Position numbers and translations under genes: made by a program. From Robbsia andropogonis (lineage in GTDB: Bacteria > Pseudomonadota > Gammaproteobacteria > Burkholderiales > Burkholderiaceae), in NCBI RefSeq assembly GCF_000970345.1, contig NZ_LAQU01000036.1, positions 1-42,043 of the forward strand: a DNA stretch of 42,043 nt. The letters run 5' to 3'. A model generated the notes under the pieces. The model did not search any database and was not told the DNA's origin. It saw nothing but the letters and a program-made list of their open reading frames with translations. Each line of letters starts with the position of its first letter. Within the stretch, counting starts at the first letter, position 1. This document shows positions 1 to 7,631 of the stretch, one piece after another.

Positions 1-4
1 CAAC

Positions 5-217
5 ATGATGCTCATCAAACGGATGGCGATGTGGAGCGTGATTGGTGCAATGGTGGCCAGTATCGCGGCGTGTGCGCCGCTCACGCGCAGCCAGAAGGGC
101 GCTGCGATTGGCGGCGCTGCTGGCGGCGCATTGGGTTACGTCCTGACGGGCGGGCCTATCGGGACGATCGCCGGTGCGGCGGCGGGTGGCTTGATCGGTG
201 CCGGGGCCGGCCGCTGA
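5..217 (+). CDS. Small glycine-zipper lipoprotein (OsmB-like)
   Basis: A 70-residue protein with a positively charged start, a hydrophobic segment and a lipobox-like I-A-A-C ending at Cys23, so it is probably lipidated and exported. The mature part is almost entirely Gly/Ala-rich with GxxxG-type spacing (residues 31-69), the pattern of glycine-zipper outer-membrane or periplasmic lipoproteins such as OsmB. Two ATG codons stand in tandem at 5 and 8; with only four upstream bases visible, the ribosome-binding site cannot be judged and a longer form cannot be excluded. Its stop codon overlaps the next ATG (TGATGA at 215-220), suggesting translational coupling to the GGT-like gene. The precise role is unknown. 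Confidence 0.72.
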   Translation: MMLIKRMAMWSVIGAMVASIAACAPLTRSQKGAAIGGAAGGALGYVLTGGPIGTIAGAAAGGLIGAGAGR

Positions 218-2134
218 TGACGCGCCGCACTGACCTACTATCGTTGTCTTCCGACCACCGACCGCCATTCCGGCGGGATATCCGTGGTGTCCTGTCGCGG
301 CGGCGGGGCGGCGTGCGGTGGATGGCTGTCGTCGGGATCGCGACGGCAGGTTTGCTGACATTGGCCAGTTCTGGCCAGGCTTGGGCCAAGCGTGCGCCAC
401 CGCCGACGTTGTTCGATAGCGCCGCGGTGGCCGTGCCTAACGCATACGCCGCCTCGGCCGCCGAGCAGATGCTCAGGCAAGGAGGCAATGCTGTCGACGC
501 GGCAGTGGCCGTTGGTTTTGTGCTTGCCGTGACGTCGCCTGCAACGGCGGGATTGGGCGGCGGCGGCTTCATGACGCTTTACGTCGATAATCAACCCTAT
601 TTTCTGGACTTCCGTGAGCGCGCCCCGCAAGGGGCCATCGCTGGCATGTATCTGGATGCGAAGGGAAAACCGGTGCCACATGCCAGCACGGTGGGAGGTC
701 GAGCGGTGGCGGTGCCCGGCAGCGTCGCGGGGCTATGGGAAGCACAGAAGCGATTCGGCAAGCTGAAGTGGGCGCAGGTACTTGCGCCGGCGATCCAACT
801 TGCCCGCGACGGATTTGATGTCGATAAGTCGCTCTCGCAGCTTGCAGCCAAGGCCGCGCCGCGATTTAATGGCAAGACCAATTTTCCGTTATTTTGCTGG
901 CCTGCATGACGGTGCGCGTTTGCGGCAGCCGGAACTGGCGGTCACGCTACAGCGCATCGCCGACGACGGGGCAGACGCGTTTTATTCCGGTCGCACCGGT
1001 GGCTTGCTGGCGGATGCAATGCGGGGGCACGGCTTGATCTCCTCCTCCGACCTTGCCGACTACCGTGCCAAATGGCGTGCGCCGTTGGTTGCGCCATGGC
1101 ACGGGTATCAGGTCATCACTGCGTCGCCGCCGAGCATTGGCGGTATTGCGCTGGTGCAGATGCTACGCCTGCGTGATGGGTTGGACCACGCCTTCACTGG
1201 CGTTTCCGCCGATTCGCCGCAGTATGCGAGGCTGACGGCCGCGATCGCAAAGCGTGCGGAAAATGATCTGAAGGGCTATCCAGGTGATCCGGACAGCCCT
1301 GGCGGGCTGAATGGCGGTGGCAACCCGGACGTCGCGCAGTGGATCGGCGCCGACGCGGTGCAGCGTCGCGCCACGGAAATCGCCTCCGCAGCCGATACCG
1401 ATTCCGGCAATGGCACATCCACGTCCGGTGCCGTTTCCGATGCCGCGAACGCGTCGGCCAACGTATCGCCTGCATCAAGCGCTTCAAGCGCTTCAAGTGC
1501 ATCAAGTGCTTCAAGTGCTTCAAGTGCTTCAAGTGCCGCGTCTGCATCAAGTGCGTCGGGCGCATTGCCTGCTTCAAGCGCCTCGGCGACAAGCCTTGCC
1601 GCATCGACTCCCACGACGCTGTCGGAGCGCGCACTCTCCACGCAGTACGTGGTTGTCGACAAAGGGGGGAACGCCGTGGCAGTCTCCATGACGATGGATG
1701 CGTCGTTTGGCTCCGGCGTTGTCGTTCCGGGCGCGGGCTTTCTTATGAATGACGCGATGGACACCTTCGACTCGGCCCCCCCGGGTGCGCCATCGTCCAA
1801 TGGGAGTAGCGGTGCATCCGGTAGCACGTCGTCCGGGAAGACGATCGCGGGCGGCCGACGTCCGGTCTCGCCGATGGCGCCGACGATCTTGACCGAGGGC
1901 GGCAAGGTTATTCTGGTGCTGGGGGCTGGTGGTTCGGGCCAGCCGGACAGTCTGGCTGGCCCGCTCGCGCAGTACCACGTCATTACTTCGATCGTGCATG
2001 AAGGCCGTCCGTTGGCCCAGGCGATGTCGGCGCCGGCTTCCGGCGTTGCTGTTCAAGCGGTCCAGGTGCGAGGCAATACGCCGGTGCCGCAGGCGGATCT
2101 CCATGGTCAGGGGGTCGCCGCTGTCGTCAAATAA
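217..2134 (+). pseudogene. ggt: Gamma-glutamyltransferase-like gene, frameshifted
   Basis: Gamma-glutamyltransferases are periplasmic N-terminal nucleophile hydrolases that cleave glutathione and related gamma-glutamyl compounds. Frame 1 (from ATG 217 or ATG 322) gives a signal peptide ending near G-Q-A-W-A, then the family N-terminal part including the LDFRERAP segment with its substrate-binding Arg, and stops at 907-909. The homology resumes in frame 2 (YFAGLHDGARLRQPEL, then the GFYSG-type helix, ITASPPS, the FGSGVV region, the RRPVSPMAPT segment and a GAGGSG glycine pair) to the stop at 2134. The break falls at about 882-890; a 2-base deletion or 1-base insertion explains it. The usual T-T-H-Y-S-V-V-D maturation motif reads S-T-Q-Y-V-V-V-D (Ser codon 1637-1639), and an Ala/Ser repeat sits just before it. 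Unless the frameshift is a sequencing error, the gene is broken. Family assignment is firm; activity is doubtful. Confidence 0.8.
1472..1534 (+). repeat. 9-bp tandem repeat coding for Ala-Ser-Ser
   Basis: Seven consecutive 9-base units of the form GCWTCAAGY lie end to end, followed by degenerate copies to about 1600. They encode (Ala-Ser-Ser)n in the GGT-like reading frame. The unit length keeps the frame, so copy-number change would lengthen or shorten the linker without breaking it. The tract lies in the region equivalent to the flexible tail of the GGT large subunit, just before the maturation site. Confidence 0.9.
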
Positions 2135-2188
2135 CGAGGAGGTGGCACGCGTTTTCGGGAGGCGCCCGCACGCGGCTGGCATGCGGGT

Positions 2189-2217
2189 GTCACAGTGCAG
2201 GGGGCAAACGGTATAAT
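2189..2217 (+). promoter_or_regulatory. Probable sigma-70 promoter of alaS
   Basis: A perfect TATAAT (2212-2217) is preceded at 17 bases by GTCACA (2189-2194, 4 of 6 matches to TTGACA), 51 bases before the alaS ATG. The -10 element sits in the loop of a 7-bp perfect inverted repeat, CAAACGG (2205-2211) and CCGTTTG (2221-2227). Confidence 0.6.
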
Positions 2218-2267
2218 CAGCCGTTTGGGGCGTCTGTTGCCGCCGCCTGCTACTTACCTGATACGTC

Positions 2268-4913
2268 ATGAAAGCCGCCGATATTCGTAGCAAGTTCCTG
2301 GGTTTCTTCGAATCGAAGGGGCATACTGTCGTCCGTTCGTCCAGTCTGGTGCCTGCCAATGACCCCACGCTGCTGTTCACGAACTCCGGAATGGTGCAGT
2401 TCAAGGACGTCTTCCTGGGCAATGACCCGCGCCCCTATACCCGTGCCACCACGGCGCAGCGCAGCGTGCGTGCGGGAGGCAAGCACAACGACCTCGAAAA
2501 CGTGGGCTATACGGCCCGTCACCATACGTTTTTCGAAATGCTCGGCAATTTCTCTTTCGGTGACTATTTCAAGCGCGATGCGATCCATTTCGCCTGGGAA
2601 CTGTTGACGGATGTCTTCAAGCTGCCGAAGGGCAAGCTGACGGTCACCGTCTATTTCGAGGATGACGAGGCATTCGGCATTTGGGAAAAGGAAATCGGCG
2701 TGCCGGCCGAGCGGATTATCCGAATCGGTGACAACAAGGGGGCGCGCTACGCGTCGGACAACTTCTGGCAGATGGCCGATACCGGTCCGTGCGGCCCGTG
2801 CTCGGAAATCTTCTACGATCATGGTCCGGAAATCTGGGGTGGGCCGCCCGGGTCGCCGGAAGAGGATGGCGACCGCTTCATCGAAATCTGGAACCTGGTG
2901 TTCATGCAGTTCAACCGGGATGCGCAGGGCAATATGACGCCGCTGCCCAAGCCGTGCGTTGACACGGGCATGGGCTTGGAGCGGGTGGCGGCGGTGCTGC
3001 AGCACGTTCATAGCAACTACGAAATAGACCTCTTCCAGGCGCTGATCACCGCGGCCGGCCGGGAAACCGGTGTGGCAGACCTGGGCAATAACTCGCTGAA
3101 AGTCATCGCCGATCATATCCGTGCCTGCGCGTTCCTGATCGTCGACGGCGTGATTCCCGGCAACGAGGGGCGAGGCTATGTGCTGCGTCGTATCGTCCGC
3201 CGCGCGATTCGTCACGGCTACAAGCTGGGTCGCCGCGACGCATTTTTCCACAAGCTGGTGCCTGATCTGGTACTGCAGATGGGCGAGGCCTATCCCGAAC
3301 TGGCCCAGGCGCGGGAACGCGTGATCGATATCTTGCGTCAGGAAGAAGCGCGCTTCTTCGAGACGATCGAAAACGGTATGACGATCCTGGAGGGCGCGAT
3401 CGGTGCCCTGGAAGCGGCCCGCAAGTCGCCCGATGATGTGTTGACGTTGTCGGGCGAGTTGGCGTTCAAGCTGCATGATACCTATGGCTTTCCGTTGGAC
3501 TTGACCGCGGATGTCTGTCGCGAACGGCGGATTACGGTGGACGAGCCCGCCTTCGATCAGGCGATGGAACGCCAGCGTAACCAGGCCCGTGCGGCGGGCA
3601 AGTTCAAGATGGCCGCCGGTCTCGAATACGCGGGCGAGAAGACCGCCTTCCTCGGTTACGACGCGATCGTCTCCGACGATGCCCGCGTGATTGCGTTGTA
3701 TGTCGATGGCGCTCAGGTGGATCGGGTACAGGCCGGTCAGGATGCCGTGGTGGTACTTGACCATACGCCGTTTTACGCGGAGTCCGGTGGTCAGGTGGGG
3801 GACCAGGGTCTGTTGACGACCGATGCCGTTCGCTTCGCCGTGCATGACACGCAAAAGGTGCAGGCCGACGTATCGGGTCATCACGGCACGCTGGAGCAAG
3901 GCACGTTGAAAGTGGGCGACGTGGTCGCGGCGCAGGTGGATGGCGTGCGTCGTGCGCGTACCGGCCGGAATCACTCCGCCACCCACCTGATGCACAAGGC
4001 ATTGCGTGAGGTGTTGGGCGAGCACGTGCAGCAGAAGGGCTCATTGGTCGATCCGGACAAGACGCGTTTCGATTTCGCGCACCATTCGCCGATGTCGTCG
4101 GACGAACTGCGTCGCGTGGAAGAGCGTGTCAATGCGGAAGTCCTGTCGAACGCGGCGGCGGTGGTGCGCACGATGGCGTATGACGATGCGGTCAAGGAAG
4201 GCGCGATGGCGTTGTTCGGCGAAAAGTACGGAGACGAAGTCCGCGTGTTGAAGCTCGGCAGTTCGATGGAATTGTGTGGCGGCACTCATGTGACGCGGAC
4301 CGGGGACATCGGCCTGTTCAAGATTACGTCTGAAAGCGGGGTGGCGGCCGGCATCCGCCGTGTGGAAGCCATCACCGGCGACAATGCGCTGCGATTCGTC
4401 CAACATCTCGATGAGCGTTTGAATGCGGCGGCGCAGGCGCTCAAAGTGCAGCCGGCGGAGTTGACACAACGCATTGCTCAACAGCAGGAGCAGGTTCGGG
4501 CGTTGGAAAAGGAACTGGGCGCGCTTAAGTCGAAGCTGGCCTCGAGCCAGGGCGATGAATTGCTCGCACAGGCGGTGGACGTGCGAGGCGTGCAGGTGTT
4601 GGCCGCGGTGCTGGATGGCGCCGACGCGAAGGTGCTGCGCGAGTCCGTGGATCGCTTGAAGGACAAACTGAAGCACGCAGCCATCGTGCTGGCGGCGGTG
4701 GTCGATGGCCGCGTCAGCCTGGTTGCCGGCGTGACGCCGGATGCCTCGAAGCAGGTGAAGGCTGGTGAACTGGTCAATATGGTCGCGCAGCAGATTGGCG
4801 GCAAGGGTGGTGGGCGTCCCGACCTGGCGCAGGCGGGTGGCACCGATGCGGCGGCATTGCCTGCCGCGCTAGCTAGCGTGACAGCCTGGGTAGCGTCCAA
4901 GTTGCCGGCGTAA
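2268..4913 (+). CDS. alaS: Alanyl-tRNA synthetase
   Basis: Class II synthetase that charges tRNA-Ala and hydrolyses mischarged Ser- and Gly-tRNA-Ala. The 881-residue length matches the family (E. coli about 876). Visible are the N-terminal catalytic core with [18 protein letters not shown] (about residues 84-101), the editing domain zinc ligands HSATH (about 569-573) and C-G-G-T-H (Cys670, His674), a coiled-coil segment rich in Glu/Gln/Lys (about 730-765), and the C-terminal DHHA1 domain with [15 protein letters not shown]. The ATG at 2268 starts at the expected family N-terminus ([19 protein letters not shown]); no strong Shine-Dalgarno is seen before it. It appears to be transcribed alone from the promoter at 2189-2217; the aldolase follows after 130 bases with its own ribosome-binding site. 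Confidence 0.98.
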   Translation: MKAADIRSKFLGFFESKGHTVVRSSSLVPANDPTLLFTNSGMVQFKDVFLGNDPRPYTRATTAQRSVRAGGKHNDLENVGYTARHHTFFEMLGNFSFGDYFKRDAIHFAWELLTDVFKLPKGKLTVTVYFEDDEAFGIWEKEIGVPAERIIRIGDNKGARYASDNFWQMADTGPCGPCSEIFYDHGPEIWGGPPGSPEEDGDRFIEIWNLVFMQFNRDAQGNMTPLPKPCVDTGMGLERVAAVLQHVHSNYEIDLFQALITAAGRETGVADLGNNSLKVIADHIRACAFLIVDGVIPGNEGRGYVLRRIVRRAIRHGYKLGRRDAFFHKLVPDLVLQMGEAYPELAQARERVIDILRQEEARFFETIENGMTILEGAIGALEAARKSPDDVLTLSGELAFKLHDTYGFPLDLTADVCRERRITVDEPAFDQAMERQRNQARAAGKFKMAAGLEYAGEKTAFLGYDAIVSDDARVIALYVDGAQVDRVQAGQDAVVVLDHTPFYAESGGQVGDQGLLTTDAVRFAVHDTQKVQADVSGHHGTLEQGTLKVGDVVAAQVDGVRRARTGRNHSATHLMHKALREVLGEHVQQKGSLVDPDKTRFDFAHHSPMSSDELRRVEERVNAEVLSNAAAVVRTMAYDDAVKEGAMALFGEKYGDEVRVLKLGSSMELCGGTHVTRTGDIGLFKITSESGVAAGIRRVEAITGDNALRFVQHLDERLNAAAQALKVQPAELTQRIAQQQEQVRALEKELGALKSKLASSQGDELLAQAVDVRGVQVLAAVLDGADAKVLRESVDRLKDKLKHAAIVLAAVVDGRVSLVAGVTPDASKQVKAGELVNMVAQQIGGKGGGRPDLAQAGGTDAAALPAALASVTAWVASKLPA

Positions 4914-5043
4914 TCATGGGCGGCGCGAAATGCACGCTTTTACAGTGACGCGTTGCGGGCATCGGTGGCGTGCGGATGGCGTGCCGGAATGCCAGCAATG
5001 ACATGGCGCGCCGTGGCACCGTGCGCATGGAAAGGACCAAACA

Positions 5044-6081
5044 ATGAGCATGCAAGATTTTGCGTCGGACAATTACGCCGGCGTATGCCCGGAAGCAATG
5101 CGTTACATGGTGAACGCAAATGACACCGGACACGAGGTGGCTTACGGCAACGATAGCTGGACGAAACAGGTGTGCGATCGTATCCGGACTCTTTTTGAGA
5201 CGGACTGCGAAGTGTTTTTCGTATTCAACGGCACCGCGGCGAATTCGTTGGCACTGGCGTCGCTGTGTCAGTCGTATCAGTCGGTGATCTGCCATGAATT
5301 GTCTCATGTTGAGACCGATGAATGTGGTGGTCCGGAGTTTTTCTCGAACGGATCGAAGTTGATCACGTCGCGCGGACCGCTTGGCAAACTCGACCCGGTG
5401 GCGGTCGAGGCAGTGATCACCCGCCGCAACGACATTCACTGGCCTCGGCCGAAAGCAATGACGTTGACCCAATCCACCGAGGTGGGAACGGTCTACAGTA
5501 TTGCCGAGATTCGCGCGTTGACGGATATTGCTCATCGACATGGCTTGGCGGTGCATATGGATGGCGCGCGTTTCGCGAATGCCGTGGCATCGCTGCAGGT
5601 CACTCCCGCGGAAATGACCTGGAAGGCGGGCGTCGATGTGCTGTGTTTTGGTGGTACGAAGAACGGGCTGCCCGTGGGCGAGGCCGTCGTCTTCTTCGAC
5701 AAGGCGCGCGCCGAGGATTTTGCTTATCGCGTGAAGCAAGCCGGGCAATTGGCATCCAAGATGCGCTTTATTTCGGCACCGTGGCTCGGCTTGCTCGATA
5801 ACGACGTCTGGTTGCGCAACGCTCGTCATGCGAACGAGATGGCACGGCGCCTTGCGCAGGAAGTAGCGTCAGCCGGTGTCAAGGTGGCGCACCCGGTGCA
5901 GGCCAATGCGGTCTTTGCCGATATGACGCCGGCAACGAGCGCGGCCATGCGTGCGAAGGGCTGGGTGTTCCACGATTTCATCGCGGCCGGAGGATGCCGG
6001 TTGATGTGCGCATGGGATACACCGGAAGCGCTGGTCGAGCGCTTTGGCACGGACCTGCGTGCGGCGACGGCCACGGCGTGA
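5044..6081 (+). CDS. ltaE: Low-specificity L-threonine aldolase
   Basis: PLP-dependent fold-type I enzyme that splits L-threonine or allo-threonine into glycine and acetaldehyde. The 345-residue protein shows the substrate loop SHVETDECGG, the PLP-ring segment HMDGARFANA (Asp contacts the pyridine nitrogen) and the Schiff-base lysine in CFGGTKNG at about residue 206. A good ribosome-binding site (GGAAAGGA) precedes ATG 5044. It lies 130 bases after alaS and 112 bases before a TusA-like gene. Betaproteobacterial enzymes of this length are usually annotated as low-specificity aldolase; stereospecificity cannot be read from the sequence. Confidence 0.93.
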   Translation: MSMQDFASDNYAGVCPEAMRYMVNANDTGHEVAYGNDSWTKQVCDRIRTLFETDCEVFFVFNGTAANSLALASLCQSYQSVICHELSHVETDECGGPEFFSNGSKLITSRGPLGKLDPVAVEAVITRRNDIHWPRPKAMTLTQSTEVGTVYSIAEIRALTDIAHRHGLAVHMDGARFANAVASLQVTPAEMTWKAGVDVLCFGGTKNGLPVGEAVVFFDKARAEDFAYRVKQAGQLASKMRFISAPWLGLLDNDVWLRNARHANEMARRLAQEVASAGVKVAHPVQANAVFADMTPATSAAMRAKGWVFHDFIAAGGCRLMCAWDTPEALVERFGTDLRAATATA

Positions 6082-6193
6082 GCGTGTGAGTGGCGGCACG
6101 GAAAAAGACGGGTGGCCACGGCGGAGTTTGCCGAAGTGCCCGTAACGCAAGCGATATCACGGAGGCGCTGGAAACCCCATCCGGCCTGGACAC

Positions 6194-6427
6194 ATGACGG
6201 TAGCAGCAGATAAGGAAGTGGATGCAACGGGCCTGAACTGTCCGTTGCCGATCTTGCGGGCAAAAAAGGCTTTGTCCGATATGACCACCGGGCAGATCCT
6301 CAAGGTGACGGCCACGGACCCCGGCTCACAACGTGACTTCGCCGCATTCGCGAAGCAGACCGGCAACACGATTGTCGAGAGCACCGTGCATGAGAAGGTT
6401 TTCACCTTCCTGCTACGGCGCCGTTGA
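6194..6427 (+). CDS. TusA/SirA-family sulfur carrier protein
   Basis: A 77-residue single-domain protein with the family signature D-A-T-G-L-N-C-P-L-P, the persulfide-carrying Cys16 inside the CPxP motif, and the beta-alpha-beta-alpha-beta sandwich ending in FTFLLRRR. TusA-family proteins relay sulfane sulfur, for example to tRNA thiolation or other acceptors; which acceptor this one serves is not shown. It sits 21 bases before the 2-hydroxyacid dehydrogenase, so the two are probably co-transcribed, although their functions have no obvious link. The family has several paralogs in most betaproteobacteria, so I give no symbol. Confidence 0.88.
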   Translation: MTVAADKEVDATGLNCPLPILRAKKALSDMTTGQILKVTATDPGSQRDFAAFAKQTGNTIVESTVHEKVFTFLLRRR

Positions 6428-6448
6428 CGTGGACTTTTTCCCGGCACC

Positions 6449-7378
6449 ATGAAACCCGTTCTTTATCTCAATATTCCGATCGCTGGTGAGTACATGCCGT
6501 TGCTTACCGACGCATTCGATGTCGTCATGGCCACGAACAAGGAAGAACGGTTGCAGGCGGATGCGCGGCTTGCCGACGTGGACATCGTCTTGACGAACGG
6601 TTCACTTGGATTCTCGCCGGCGCAGATCGACGCCGCGCCGAGGCTGAAGCTGATCAGTGCCTTTGGGGTGGGCATCGAAAATCTCCCGGTGGATCACGCG
6701 AGGGCGAAAGGGATCTTGTTGAGCAGCGGTGCAGGCTCGAATGCGACCACGGTGGCGGACCATGCGTTGGCATTGATGCTTGCTGCCATGCGACGGGTGC
6801 CAGTGTTCGATCGCGCCGTGCATAAGGGCGAATGGCGCGACGCATATGCCTTGCCACCCATTCTGAGCGGCAAGCGAGTGGGCATTGTCGGCATGGGCCG
6901 TATCGGGGAAGGCGTTGCCAGGCGTGTGCTGGGATTCGATTGCGCTGTGGGCTATCACACCCGTAACAAGCGTGATGCATTACCGTACACGTATTTCGAT
7001 AATGTGATGTCGCTGGCGACATGGTGCGACATTCTCGTGTTGGCGATGCCGGGTGGCGCGCAGACCCGACATATGGTGAACGCCGACGTGCTGGCGGCGT
7101 TGGGTGCGCACGGCTTTCTTGTCAATGTGGCGCGCGGTAGCGCGGTGGATACGTTGGCTTTGGCCGAAGCCCTGAAGAACAGGACGATTGCGGGCGCCGG
7201 GCTGGATGTGTACGAATCGGAGCCCGCCAAGCCAGAACCTTTGCTGGGCTTTGATACGTTGGTCATGTCGCCGCACGTGGCGGGATATTCCCATGAGGCG
7301 GTCCACGGTGCGGTCGTCTTGTTTCTTGATAACGCGCAACGCGTGTTGCGTGGTGAGCCCGTGACCTCGCCAGTCTGA
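6449..7378 (+). CDS. D-isomer 2-hydroxyacid dehydrogenase (hydroxypyruvate/glyoxylate reductase type)
   Basis: A 309-residue NAD(P)-dependent reductase of 2-oxoacids. The nucleotide-binding motif GIVGMGRIG (around residues 147-155) and the catalytic triad characteristic of the family are present: Arg in NVARGSAVD, Glu in DVYESEP and His in SPHVAGYS. The catalytic-domain motif SAFGVGIENLPVDHARAKGI lies near residue 70. Substrate is not certain; closest-looking enzymes act on hydroxypyruvate and glyoxylate. It is followed by a strong terminator at 7437-7467, which ends the alaS-to-dehydrogenase stretch. Confidence 0.92.
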   Translation: MKPVLYLNIPIAGEYMPLLTDAFDVVMATNKEERLQADARLADVDIVLTNGSLGFSPAQIDAAPRLKLISAFGVGIENLPVDHARAKGILLSSGAGSNATTVADHALALMLAAMRRVPVFDRAVHKGEWRDAYALPPILSGKRVGIVGMGRIGEGVARRVLGFDCAVGYHTRNKRDALPYTYFDNVMSLATWCDILVLAMPGGAQTRHMVNADVLAALGAHGFLVNVARGSAVDTLALAEALKNRTIAGAGLDVYESEPAKPEPLLGFDTLVMSPHVAGYSHEAVHGAVVLFLDNAQRVLRGEPVTSPV

Positions 7379-7436
7379 GGACTTGCCCCAGGCGGGAAGG
7401 CAAAGTAATAGGGTGGCATAAAGCGGATGACCGTAT

Positions 7437-7467
7437 AAAAAAAGGAATCCATGCGATTCCTTTTTTT
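7437..7467. terminator. Bidirectional intrinsic terminator
   Basis: Seven A, a perfect stem GGAATC / GATTCC with a 5-base loop (CATGC), then seven T. The A and T runs can extend the stem to 13 bp, so it works on either strand. It lies 58 bases after the dehydrogenase stop. Confidence 0.9.
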
Positions 7468-7631
7468 ATGCACCGTAACGATTTAGGCATAGTCACCCCA
7501 AAAGGGGCAATGGGGGCTGCCATTTTTCGTGAGATCGATCCGATTTTCGGGTATCCCTTCAATTCATATCAATCGTCATCGTTTTGTCCACTGAACCATG
7601 TAATAATTCGCGCCATTTGAGCAGTAACACG

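Noticed and set aside
782-880. ATG at 782 as a separate start for the second part of the GGT-like gene
   Set aside because: The first 30 or so residues from it are Arg-rich and out of frame with the GGT homology, and there is no ribosome-binding site; it is better read as the shadow of frame 1 before the frameshift.
1472-1600. Short tandem repeats that might suggest a CRISPR array
   Set aside because: Units are 9 bases, contiguous, without spacers and in frame with the GGT-like protein; this is a coding microsatellite-type repeat.
2250-4025. A 591-codon open frame on the minus strand opposite alaS
   Set aside because: alaS is certain on the plus strand; the antisense frame has no recognisable motif and is typical of high-GC shadow frames.
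7496-7507. CCCC-AAAA-GGGG mini hairpin upstream of the glycosyltransferase fusion
   Set aside because: Only four base pairs; expected by chance in an intergenic stretch.
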